From a virus, in IMG/VR virus record IMGVR_UViG_3300007963_000015, positions 1 to 39,263 of that record: a DNA stretch of 39,263 nt. The stretch is one strand, 5' to 3'. This document shows, piece by piece, positions 1 to 5,895 of the stretch. Made by a program: the position numbers and the translations under genes. The notes under the pieces were generated by a model. It did no database searches. It had not been told where the DNA came from and was given only the letters and a program-made list of their open reading frames with translations. The first letter of the stretch is position 1. Each line of letters opens with the position of its first letter.

Positions 1-10
1 CTCTTTCTGT

Positions 11-66
11 AAAAAAAAACTGAGACCTAGCTGGGGATTTGGTGGGGAAATCCTGCTAGGCCTCAG
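11..66 (-). terminator. Strong intrinsic terminator of the leftward operon
   Basis: Read leftward, CTGAGGCCTAGC pairs with GCTAGGTCTCAG (12 bp with one mismatch). An inner GGATTT/AAATCC helix extends the stem, and nine T follow. It lies 12 bases past the stop of the last gene of the operon that starts at 3332. If the window is circular, the next leftward gene (39258) starts immediately beyond it, so it would attenuate rather than fully stop transcription. Confidence 0.88.
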
Positions 67-78
67 AGGAGGTGTGTT

Positions 79-537
79 TTAGTACCTTACCTTAAACTTA
101 AAATCATTACTATTAAAATCTTCTACATTGTCTAAAACATCACTTACTGCCTTTCCTTTTGTGATCGTTTCTAGAACCCTAAAGGTTTCTTTCTGAGTAT
201 TCGTTAATGCTCTCTTTAGATTAGACAACTTAAAAGATCTGTGCATGACTCGAAGACTAAAGTCACACTTCCATTCATTCTCAAAGTCATCGTTCTCTAT
301 TAACTCAATTGCATTCTGGAAGTTCACAAATGCATTGCGTACTTCTTCATGTACTTCACGCATAGTTTTCTTTGATACGCACCATGAATCTGGCATTACT
401 TCTTCTAATCCTATTGCAGATTTATCAAGGTATGCAATCAGCATTGCCATGTCTTCAGGATCTAATATCCCCGCGTCTAGTCCATTCATGAACCTAGTAA
501 GCTCTTCTGCTTTACGCTCTCTATTACTCTGCTCCAT
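79..537 (-). CDS. Unknown early protein, 152 aa
   Basis: I do not recognise this protein. It is acidic to neutral and mostly helical in appearance, with no membrane segment or cysteine cluster. The open frame can be extended to a GTG at 609, but no ribosome-binding site precedes that codon. The ATG at 537 has GGAG six bases upstream, so I place the start there. This also reduces the overlap with the preceding zinc protein to 14 nt. It is the last gene of the leftward operon and is followed by a strong terminator. Conserved function cannot be inferred from position beyond 'early-type accessory gene'. Confidence 0.7.
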   Translation of the reverse strand: MEQSNRERKAEELTRFMNGLDAGILDPEDMAMLIAYLDKSAIGLEEVMPDSWCVSKKTMREVHEEVRNAFVNFQNAIELIENDDFENEWKCDFSLRVMHRSFKLSNLKRALTNTQKETFRVLETITKGKAVSDVLDNVEDFNSNDFKFKVRY

Positions 538-709
538 ATGTTTCTCCATATACTTGATCTCTGTGTGCGTCTCTTGCACTGGCTTCTGTTTGTCGGTTAA
601 TTCTGTCACAGTTTGTACACAAAACTTCTTCTGGCTTGCTTACCATGCTTACAAATACTTGTAGCATAGGGCTGTGTATCTCTCCGCACTGCTTGCATCT
701 TTCGTACAT
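524..709 (-). CDS. Small zinc-ribbon-like protein, 61 aa
   Basis: This short protein has two CxxC knuckles, C5-x2-C8 and C31-x2-C34, spaced as in a minimal zinc ribbon. A polar C-terminal tail rich in R, D and E follows. The ATG at 709 is preceded by GAGGAATA, a good ribosome-binding site. It sits between two unknown genes with short overlaps on both sides, so it is translated as part of the operon. Proteins of this size and pattern in phages often bind nucleic acid or a host protein, but the sequence gives no specific role. Confidence 0.66.
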   Translation of the reverse strand: MYERCKQCGEIHSPMLQVFVSMVSKPEEVLCTNCDRINRQTEASARDAHRDQVYGETYGAE

Positions 710-1206
710 TATTCCTCAATCCTATTGTTTTTTTCTTTGTCCTTTTTTTGCATTGTTTCAAACAAAGACTTTAATGCTTCAATCATTCTCAATGAGATCA
801 TGGCTAACAAGTTGTGGTGGTACTCTGTTACTCCACCATTAGCCATGACTTTGAACTGATCCATGAGTTCATCGTCTGATAACAAAATGTAAAGTGATTG
901 ATCTAAAACCTGTTCGTTAGTAGCCAGTTCGTATTCAGCATTAAACCAATCAAGGACTGCAACTACTACATTCTTGGCATCCATTTGTGCCATAATGAAT
1001 GCACCTAATGTGATTGGGTGAAGCATTAGTTCTTTCCATCTTTCGGAAGAATCTTCTTCACTCATTCTTAAAAACACATCTTCTATTACTGGGTGCTGGT
1101 ACACCACGTTACCACCTTGTGGTGTTAAAGATTGTTCCCACATTTTTGTATTCATTACTAACTGAATAGTATCTTTCCCCAAGTTTCCGGATTCTTCTTT
1201 ACTCAT
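709..1206 (-). CDS. Unknown early protein, 165 aa
   Basis: No family is recognised. The protein is acidic and looks helical. Hydrophobic stretches in the middle (around residues 60-90) are too mixed for a membrane segment, and the C-terminus is a charged K/E tail. Its ATG overlaps the end of the ArdC-like gene by four bases, and its own stop overlaps the start of the zinc protein by one base. It is therefore tightly coupled within the early leftward operon. It could be a partner of the antirestriction protein upstream, but that rests on adjacency alone. Confidence 0.72.
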   Translation of the reverse strand: MSKEESGNLGKDTIQLVMNTKMWEQSLTPQGGNVVYQHPVIEDVFLRMSEEDSSERWKELMLHPITLGAFIMAQMDAKNVVVAVLDWFNAEYELATNEQVLDQSLYILLSDDELMDQFKVMANGGVTEYHHNLLAMISLRMIEALKSLFETMQKKDKEKNNRIEE

Positions 1207-2237
1207 TTACCTGTCCATTTCCATTTGTATCTCAGGCTATTGATTGCGTCTGCTCGTTCTTGTTCTTTTTCATCTTCTTCTTTTGGATGCCACTTCATGA
1301 TCTCTGCTCTCGCTTTCTTTGCTCTGGCATCTGCTTGTCCAAACATTTCATTTGATCCATCTAATTCATTAGCCCAACCTCTAATGTATTCGACTGTGTT
1401 TTCCCAATCAGTTTTATCAACTGGTAGGTTTAACTCATGCATAGTTTGGGCGGCGGCTAACTCTGCTGTCAGTTCTTCTAATGAATACTGTTCAGTCTTT
1501 TTATTGTAGTTATCTTTGGTAAATCTATTGAGCCGTTCCTTGTGACCTGTGCTGTGCATAGCCTCATGTAGTAGTACCTGTGCGTATCCTGTTGGTGAGT
1601 GGAAAGTCTCTAAAGGTGGCATAACAATTCGATCTCTTGATGGTTGATAGAATGCTTTGCTACCTGTGTGTTCTAACTTAATCTTATACTTATCAAGGTA
1701 TGGCTTGAGCCAAGCAGATACTGTACTAACTACTTCAGACTCAGCCACTAGTGGATTATTGAATGATTGATGGTCAAAGCACTCAGGCAATTCTCTCCAA
1801 GTAAACTGTTCTACGTTGTAGAGATTCAAGTATCCAAATCTAAATACCTGCTTAGCATTTACTTTCTTTGTAGGCTTTCGGTCATACCACTTATTGTTTG
1901 CATCTACCCATGCTGGGAACCACCGATAAAGTTGAGTGCTTTCTGTTCTAGGTTTTAGCATTCCTCCCATTCGTTTACCTCTTGAACTTGTAATCCAGTT
2001 AGGACTTAGAAACCCTTGCTCTCTCATTCTGAGTGACAGTAGGAACTCATTCATCAATGAGTAGTTATGCTCGTTATTAAAGTTCATAGGTCTTGTTGGA
2101 CTAATCACCCATGGCCTGTGCCATGTGTAGATTTGATCACTCCTTATTTCTTCTATTATTTTTGTTGTTACTGTGTGATTATTTAACTCGTTTGTTTTCT
2201 TTACCACTCTACCTCCGGAGGGTTTTCTGTTGCCCAT
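1203..2237 (-). CDS. ardC: ArdC-like antirestriction protein with zincin protease domain
   Basis: ArdC-type proteins bind single-stranded DNA and protect entering DNA from host restriction. This one has the usual two parts. The N-terminal region (about residues 20-110) has the ArdC_N pattern, including IIEEIRSD, W39-H-R-P-W43 and the SSRGKRMGG segment. The C-terminal zincin domain has HEAMH at 224-228 followed by STGH and a downstream EELTAEL segment, giving a plausible zinc site. At 344 aa it is close to family size. The ATG at 2237 has only a weak ribosome-binding site. A GTG at 2207 sits four bases after GGAGG and overlaps the stop of the upstream gene, so the true protein may be 334 aa. 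It lies in the early operon, which suits a protein needed on entry. Confidence 0.85.
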   Translation of the reverse strand: MGNRKPSGGRVVKKTNELNNHTVTTKIIEEIRSDQIYTWHRPWVISPTRPMNFNNEHNYSLMNEFLLSLRMREQGFLSPNWITSSRGKRMGGMLKPRTESTQLYRWFPAWVDANNKWYDRKPTKKVNAKQVFRFGYLNLYNVEQFTWRELPECFDHQSFNNPLVAESEVVSTVSAWLKPYLDKYKIKLEHTGSKAFYQPSRDRIVMPPLETFHSPTGYAQVLLHEAMHSTGHKERLNRFTKDNYNKKTEQYSLEELTAELAAAQTMHELNLPVDKTDWENTVEYIRGWANELDGSNEMFGQADARAKKARAEIMKWHPKEEDEKEQERADAINSLRYKWKWTGK

Positions 2238-2506
2238 TCTTCTAACTCAATATAAATATAATCGCGTACCTCTTTTGGAAACTGATGATTAAGCCACCTC
2301 CAGTTCCAGCCATGGTAGACTTTGTGATCTTTATCTACTCCGTCTCTCGTATCTTTCTTTAACCAGTAGTATCCAAACTTCTTGTGGTCGTAGATCTCAC
2401 CAATAGCAGTAACTTCTATTGTGAATTCCCACTCTGCGTCATAAAGCATTGGTATCTCAAGTGATACCTCTACGATTGAAGTCATTTCCTCAAAGAACCT
2501 AGCCAT
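2201..2506 (-). CDS. Unknown early protein, 101 aa
   Basis: An acidic protein with many aromatic residues (W and Y), especially in its second half (YYWLKKDTRD, GWNWRWLNHQFP). No family is recognised. The open frame has an upstream ATG at 2521, but only the ATG at 2506 has a ribosome-binding site (AAAGGA, six to seven bases away), so I use it. It overlaps the preceding gene by 8 nt and its stop overlaps the region where the ArdC-like gene starts. The tryptophan-rich part suggests a compact folded domain. Confidence 0.68.
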   Translation of the reverse strand: MARFFEEMTSIVEVSLEIPMLYDAEWEFTIEVTAIGEIYDHKKFGYYWLKKDTRDGVDKDHKVYHGWNWRWLNHQFPKEVRDYIYIELEEWATENPPEVEW

Positions 2507-2744
2507 TCTTATTCCTTTCATTCATTGTCTTGTAGTTCTTTGGTTGGTTGGCTCCTTCCAGCTCAAGCAATCGCTCGTCAATCTTTTTAATCTCATGTGC
2601 ATTTGACTGGCAGATCTGACGCAACTCTTCTCTGTTCTCGCGATAGTCACTTTGAATCTGAAGGTCCATTAATTGAACCTTACGAATCAACTCTTTTTGC
2701 TGAGTGATAATGTCACTCAACATTCTTCTCATTTCCATTTCCAT
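2499..2744 (-). CDS. Small coiled-coil protein, 81 aa
   Basis: Nearly all of the protein reads as a charged amphipathic helix with heptad-like spacing of L, I and M (for example LSDIITQQKELIRKVQLMDLQ), followed by a short polar tail. This suggests a coiled coil. The open frame extends upstream to 2837, but AAGGAG lies nine bases before the ATG at 2744, which is taken as the start. It is preceded by a small membrane protein gene (30-nt gap) and overlaps the next gene by 8 nt. No function can be assigned. Confidence 0.65.
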   Translation of the reverse strand: MEMEMRRMLSDIITQQKELIRKVQLMDLQIQSDYRENREELRQICQSNAHEIKKIDERLLELEGANQPKNYKTMNERNKNG

Positions 2745-2773
2745 TACGTTGACTCCTTTTTTATTCTTTGTTA

Positions 2774-2992
2774 TTATTTTCCTGTTAATGCATTTACTAA
2801 TGACTGAAGCGGGATCGATCCTCTCAATAGATCCCATACATAAACTGTTGCTAGTGCTATCAATGGACTAAACAATACTCCTAGCCACATTCCGGCTAGA
2901 AGATCAGAAATAAAACTAGAGCGATTAGTGATATGACGCTTAGCCACATCACGAACTCTTCCATTTCTTCGAACAATCTTTCCCCTAATCAT
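2774..2992 (-). CDS. Small membrane protein, 72 aa
   Basis: The N-terminal 25 residues are strongly basic (MIRGKIVRRNGRVRDVAKR). They are followed by one clear transmembrane segment at about residues 31-56 and a short polar tail. The basic end should stay in the cytoplasm. The ATG at 2992 has AGGAG eight bases upstream. A TTG at 2998 is also open but too close to the ribosome-binding site. It overlaps the preceding gene by 8 nt. Single-span early proteins of this kind can modify host membranes or exclude other phages, but no family is recognised. Confidence 0.66.
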   Translation of the reverse strand: MIRGKIVRRNGRVRDVAKRHITNRSSFISDLLAGMWLGVLFSPLIALATVYVWDLLRGSIPLQSLVNALTGK

Positions 2993-3332
2993 TCCCAAAT
3001 CTCCTTTTCATTTCTTTTTTGATTTGTTCTTCTTCTTTACCTAAGTCTTTAAGGAGTCCTTCATATCTATCTTTCTCAATCTGAATCAGATTTCTAACGT
3101 GGTCAGGATCTGAGTCATGATTGATATCCCTCTTAAATCTAATCAAACCTGTTTCATCGTCCTCCTCTCTATGTATTTCAGTTTCAGTATATGCATTATC
3201 ATCCTCTAGATTATGTTGAGATTGTGACTGCTGATGCCAACTACTACCCTCAATCTTTCTTTTGTTGTCGTGATACTCAGTGGTATCGAATGGCGAGTGA
3301 AATGTTCTGTCGTGTCGAATACGTTTTGGCAT
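2985..3332 (-). CDS. First gene of early operon; its start lies in a long inverted repeat, 115 aa
   Basis: The N-terminal third is basic and histidine-rich, the centre is acidic, and the C-terminal ~45 residues are a charged helix likely to form a coiled coil. I recognise no family. The ATG at 3332 follows AAAAGGAG by seven bases, so the frame open further upstream is ignored. This is the first gene after a good leftward promoter (3605-3633). Its ribosome-binding site and first ~23 codons form the left arm of the inverted repeat 3264-3572. In the mRNA the start would be paired with an upstream decayed copy, so translation may be strongly controlled by RNA folding. Confidence 0.7.
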   Translation of the reverse strand: MPKRIRHDRTFHSPFDTTEYHDNKRKIEGSSWHQQSQSQHNLEDDNAYTETEIHREEDDETGLIRFKRDINHDSDPDHVRNLIQIEKDRYEGLLKDLGKEEEQIKKEMKRRFGND

Positions 3333-3572
3333 GGTATGTCTCCTTTTCATGCCGCCTCCAATCAACTGACATCCAGCATGTCAACCCCAAAATTGCGTAG
3401 GATTTGCCGAGGAGCCACCGCACCGAAAGGCAAAGGCAAGCAATATTTTGGGGTTTACAGCTGGAAGTCAGTTGATAAAAGCGGTGCAGGAAAAGGAGAC
3501 TACCTGCTCTAAATGTGCACGACATCGACAGACATTTCCTAGACATTTCGATCCACTGAGTACCACGACAAC
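3264..3572. repeat. Long imperfect inverted repeat covering an operon leader and gene start
   Basis: Two arms of about 130 nt face each other around an axis at about 3418. Clear complementary blocks are 3264-3283 with 3553-3572 (20 nt, one difference that is a G-U pair in leftward RNA), 3338-3348 with 3490-3500 (11 of 11, including the Shine-Dalgarno site), 3361-3370 with 3467-3476 (10 of 10) and 3383-3392 with 3446-3455 (10 of 10). Every block has the same midpoint within one base. The left arm is the leader and first ~23 codons of the 115-aa gene. The right arm is a decayed inverted copy in which the start codon aligns with CTG. The leftward transcript starts just outside the right arm and would form one long rod. 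Confidence 0.9.
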
Positions 3573-3604
3573 TAAGGTTCCTTACAAACTCATTTGTTTT
3601 ACTT

Positions 3605-3633
3605 ATCTTATCTTGATACTTACTGTACCTCAA
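3605..3633 (-). promoter_or_regulatory. Sigma70-like leftward promoter of the early operon
   Basis: Read leftward, TTGAGG (3628-3633) is separated by 17 bases from TAAGAT (3605-3610). The expected transcript start is near 3598, just before the right arm of the inverted repeat. This would make the repeat the 5' leader of the operon that runs to the terminator at 11-66. Confidence 0.6.
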
Positions 3634-3652
3634 TTGCTATTTTAGTTTTAGT

Positions 3653-3699
3653 CTCAGCGGATTTTGTGACTACTCATCTATAGCCTCAGCGGATTTTGT
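3653..3699. repeat. Two 15-bp direct repeats beside the early promoter
   Basis: CTCAGCGGATTTTGT occurs at 3653-3667 and again at 3685-3699, exactly 32 bases (about three helical turns) apart. They lie 20-65 bases upstream of the leftward promoter, between the two giant inverted repeats. The spacing and position fit binding sites for a regulator, perhaps the double-HTH protein. That assignment is inference. Confidence 0.7.
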
Positions 3700-3814
3700 C
3701 TATATGCCACGAGTCTCTAGGGCCTAGGCCTCCTCAGCCCTAACCATTAGGCCCGCCCGCTTACCTCGGCTGCTCTGGATCTCCAGCTTAGAGCCGAGCC
3801 GCTAGGCCAAGGGC

Positions 3815-3846
3815 AAAAAAAACTCCGGGACCACTTGGCCCCGGAG
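3815..3846 (-). terminator. Intrinsic terminator after the 128-aa islet gene
   Basis: Read leftward, CTCCGGG and CCCGGAG form a GC-rich stem with a ten-base loop, followed by eight T. It lies 20 bases after the stop at 3867. A decayed version (CTCCGGGG...GTCCGACTG) is present at the matching place in the other arm, about 4882-4911, but without an intact stem or T run. Confidence 0.88.
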
Positions 3847-3866
3847 GAGATTGAACTGTTTTGGTG

Positions 3867-4253
3867 CTAGGCTATGTGCTTAGCAAACGTGGCTCTGATT
3901 GTCTCATTGCCCTTGGTCTGAATGGAATGGAACTCGATCTTGGTCCCCTTAGCAATCTTGAGATCCCGGAACTTGAGCGGTCCCTCAGCGATCAGAGTCA
4001 TGACTGCGAGGCAGAGGGCAGGATCGTAGTTGCTTGGGTAGCAAGACTTCTTGTCCTCAGTGACTGGGGAATGGACAGGTTGGTCGATCACAACAACGCC
4101 AAGACGCTCCTGTGAAGGGACCTTCTTGCCCGTGAGGTTGAAAATGCAGGCTGAACCTTTGACTGCGTCAATCTGATCCTTTAGGTCGAGGACATCGATA
4201 GTCTCGCCGAAGGGAATCAGAATGACAAGTTTCACCGTTTCTGGCTTGGACAT
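3867..4253 (-). CDS. Orphan 128-aa protein encoded in one arm of the giant inverted repeat
   Basis: No family is recognised. The protein alternates hydrophobic and polar residues in a way that suggests beta strands (VKLVILIPFG, LGVVVIDQP), has two to three cysteines, and lacks a signal peptide or membrane segment. The ATG at 4253 has AGAAAGG nine bases upstream, and the open upstream extension to 4304 is unlikely. Codons are GC-richer than in the rest of the phage, which suggests separate ancestry. The gene has its own terminator, but I see no convincing promoter. A full inverted copy lies at 4484-4864 with frameshifts and no start. A leftward RNA crossing both arms would fold the whole gene into a rod. 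Confidence 0.72.
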   Translation of the reverse strand: MSKPETVKLVILIPFGETIDVLDLKDQIDAVKGSACIFNLTGKKVPSQERLGVVVIDQPVHSPVTEDKKSCYPSNYDPALCLAVMTLIAEGPLKFRDLKIAKGTKIEFHSIQTKGNETIRATFAKHIA

Positions 4254-4483
4254 GATATTAACCTTTCTAAAAAAATGTGGTGTCCAATCTCGGAGGAACC
4301 GCAAGAGGGGAAGCGTCCAGCGTCAACCCAAATCTACGATTTTATCTTGCCCCCGCCCCACTGGACGGAGGGCAATAGAAAATCTTTGTTAGATTTGCGG
4401 TTTACGCAGGAGGAAGTCCCCTCTAGCGTCGTTCTGGAGGATTGGATACCTCTCATTTTTTTGATGGAAAGGTTAATAGCATC

Positions 4484-4864
4484 CTGTCCGTCTAAGCCAG
4501 ATACGGTCTGAAACGTGAGGAAATACCTGATTCTTCGGCGAGACCAATCGATTTGTCCGTCCTCGACCCAGAAGGTCAGATCAGACCAGTCTCAAAGATT
4601 CATGCTACTGCTTTCATCCTCACCAGCAAGAAGTCCCCACAGAGCAACTTGAACTGTGTTGTTGTGATTGACCACCAACTCTCTTCCATATCACTGAGGA
4701 CACTTCTTGCCTACCTCGCAACTTAACGATCCTGCCCTCGCCTCACGCTCTGACTGATCGTGGGACCGCACATTTCTAGGATCTCATTTGCTAAGGGGGC
4801 CGAGACCTGTTCACCATTCAGACCGGCTAATGAGACTATCGCCTCATTGCTCAGCACAGCCTAG
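4484..4864 (+). pseudogene. Decayed inverted copy of the 128-aa islet gene
   Basis: On the plus strand this 381-nt stretch aligns end to end with the 387-nt coding strand of the gene at 3867-4253. Shared blocks are TTCGGCGAGAC, GTTGTTGTGAT, CACTGAGGAC, TTGCTAAGGGG, CCATTCAGACC and the stop context AGCCTAGCACCA. The start codon position is CTG, and several indels that are not multiples of three destroy the reading frame. It cannot make the protein. Similarity continues outside the gene on both sides, so it is either a remnant of an inverted duplication or one half of a selected fold. Confidence 0.85.
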
Positions 4865-5096
4865 CACCACGTCTCACTCATCCTCCGGGGCTGTGGTCCG
4901 ACTGATTCTTTGCCCTTGGCCGCATTGTAACTGCGTGACCGTTAATACAGCGGCGAACTCTAGGATGGAGATCCTTTTCGCTGACCTCGGTATTTGCGGG
5001 CAAGGGCTGATAATGGTTAGGTGTCTGAGGGGGTCTAGGCCCCCCTGTAGTTGATGCAGTTCTGATATATATATCCGGCATCCACGATTTTTAATT

Positions 5097-5138
5097 AAAA
5101 ACCCGCTCCTTAGTAAACCCATGAAACCAAGGAACGGG
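5097..5138 (-). terminator. Intrinsic terminator after the two-gene operon 5723-5152
   Basis: Read leftward, CCCGTTCCTT pairs with AAGGAGCGGG (ten pairs, one of them G-U) across a 17-base loop, followed by five T and then AATTAAAAA. It lies 14 bases past the stop of the 86-aa gene. It should keep transcription from the right from entering the giant inverted repeat. Confidence 0.8.
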
Positions 5139-5151
5139 CGACAGATTGGGG

Positions 5152-5412
5152 CTAGTCCATTTCGAGATTCAGCATAAGTGGTGAGTGAGGTCCCATATCA
5201 ACGATCTCGATATTGTTATAATAATGCTCCCAAGCATCATCTAAGTCAAGTCCATTATCCTGAAGTTTATCAATAATCATTGAAGTAGAGTAGACTGCAA
5301 CAGGAGCAAAAGAACCAACAGTAGTAGCGGTTCCTACTAAGCAATCGTCAAATCCACAGATAACGACTGCTTCTGGATTATTATCAGTAAGGTGTTGAAG
5401 CACTGATTTCAT
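5152..5412 (-). CDS. Small conserved-type phage protein, 86 aa
   Basis: The pattern VVICGFDDCLVGTAT, then a Y/S-x-I-I-D segment, then DDAWEHYYNNIEIVDMG and a final P-x-M/L resembles a widespread small phage protein family of unknown function. That family has a GFxDxxxG motif near the start and an N-x(5)-G-x2-(S/T)-P motif near the end. This match is from memory and no search was run. The ATG at 5412 has AGGGGGA a few bases upstream. It is the second gene of a two-gene unit and is followed by a terminator. Confidence 0.75.
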   Translation of the reverse strand: MKSVLQHLTDNNPEAVVICGFDDCLVGTATTVGSFAPVAVYSTSMIIDKLQDNGLDLDDAWEHYYNNIEIVDMGPHSPLMLNLEMD

Positions 5413-5423
5413 GGTAGTCCCCC

Positions 5424-5723
5424 TTAATCTTGATGGTTGATATACTTGATAGGGGATTTAGAGTCAAGAGTATCTATACTTACAACAACTCCTAGAGGTA
5501 TAGATGTTACGCTACCAAAAGTATGATCTTTAGAAAAAGAGTCTGCTAAGGTGATGTGTTCTTTAGTTTTATGAATAATCCAGCCACAAGAAACACAAAG
5601 CATGGGTTCATGTTCTTCTTTGATTTCTGAGATAGAGCCAACCCATTCAGCTTCAGTAGTAATATCTTTCCAAACAATAACTGAAATTTTTTGAGGTAAT
5701 GGGTCTTTTTTAGAAGGGTTCAT
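5424..5723 (-). CDS. Small conserved-type phage protein, 99 aa
   Basis: The layout is V-x-W-x-D near the start, an acidic E-x-E-P-M-L segment, then C/S-x-G-W-I-I-H-K, a central hydrophobic stretch with S-F-S-K-D, and IPLGVVVSI near the end. It resembles a common family of small phage proteins of unknown function; this is recall, not a search. The ATG at 5723 is preceded by TAGGTTGATAA, giving a modest AGG ribosome-binding site. It is directly upstream of the 86-aa gene with an 11-nt gap. Its leader carries one copy of the imperfect repeat found again at 5854. Confidence 0.75.
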   Translation of the reverse strand: MNPSKKDPLPQKISVIVWKDITTEAEWVGSISEIKEEHEPMLCVSCGWIIHKTKEHITLADSFSKDHTFGSVTSIPLGVVVSIDTLDSKSPIKYINHQD

Positions 5724-5889
5724 TTATCAACCTAGATTGAGTAGATTTACTTGAAGCCTTCTCAAAACCCCCCCTCCCCCCATTTCCTTAAAAAAAGAAA
5801 ATAGACTAAGTATAGTCAAGGAGGAGGGGAGCAACAGAAGGAGAGATGCCTTGTTATCAACCTGAGTTGAGTGAGTTCACCGTCGCCTT
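5724..5889. repeat. Pair of imperfect ~36-nt direct repeats
   Basis: The stretch 5724-5760 (TTATCAACCTAGATTGAGT...GCCTT) recurs in altered form at 5854-5889 (TTATCAACCTGAGTTGAGT...GCCTT), 130 bases apart. The right copy contains a perfect small palindrome, TCAAC-CTGA-GTTGA; the left has one mismatch. The left copy forms the ribosome-binding region of the 99-aa gene. Between the copies are a C-rich run, an A-run and a GACTA-AGTA-TAGTC hairpin. This 247-nt gap holds no gene that I can see. Confidence 0.6.
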
Positions 5890-5895
5890 ACAGAC

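Larger units (their letters stand above)
3720..5045. repeat. Giant imperfect inverted repeat (~1.3 kb) with a gene in one arm
   Basis: Two arms of about 650 nt are inverted copies of each other, with the axis drifting between 4361 and 4380 because of small indels and an apical loop at about 4353-4369. Identical blocks, outermost first, include AATGGTTAGG (3739-3748 / 5012-5021), TTTGCCCTTGGCC (3805-3817 / 4909-4921), ACGATCCTGCCCTC (4014-4027 / 4726-4739) and ATTAACCTTT (4257-4266 / 4468-4477). The GGGCCTAGGCC-type ends at 3720-3737 and 5025-5045 also match. By eye overall identity is roughly two thirds. The repeat covers the leader, the gene 3867-4253, its terminator and about 100 bases beyond, so it is not just a duplicated gene. 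The region is more GC-rich than the rest of the phage. Confidence 0.92.

Noticed and set aside
3277-3633. Leftward open frame of 118 codons over the smaller inverted repeat
   Set aside because: It overlaps the better-supported 115-aa gene start in another frame and would begin upstream of the likely transcript start.
4275-4511. Rightward open frame of 78 codons across the apex of the giant inverted repeat
   Set aside because: It spans the hairpin tip, has no ribosome-binding site and has no protein-like composition. It is a by-product of the palindrome.
3720-5045. Giant inverted repeat as an ordinary insertion sequence
   Set aside because: No transposase is encoded, no target-site duplication is visible at the ends, and the arms meet at a central loop instead of flanking a unique interior.
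3264-5045. Retron or diversity-generating element
   Set aside because: No reverse transcriptase gene is present in the window, and the repeats do not have the short flanking inverted pair typical of retron RNAs.
4788-5122. Open frames on both strands in the right arm of the giant inverted repeat
   Set aside because: They lie in the decayed copy and its flank, overlap each other and have no start signals.
5760-5850. Another long inverted repeat centred near 5806
   Set aside because: Only the central GACTA/TAGTC pairs convincingly. Outward matches are C-rich or purine-rich coincidences; the clear relation there is a direct repeat.
5790-5850. Leftward promoter using TTGACT or TATACT near 5804-5822
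   Set aside because: The -35-like and -10-like boxes overlap each other, and neither has a partner at normal spacing.
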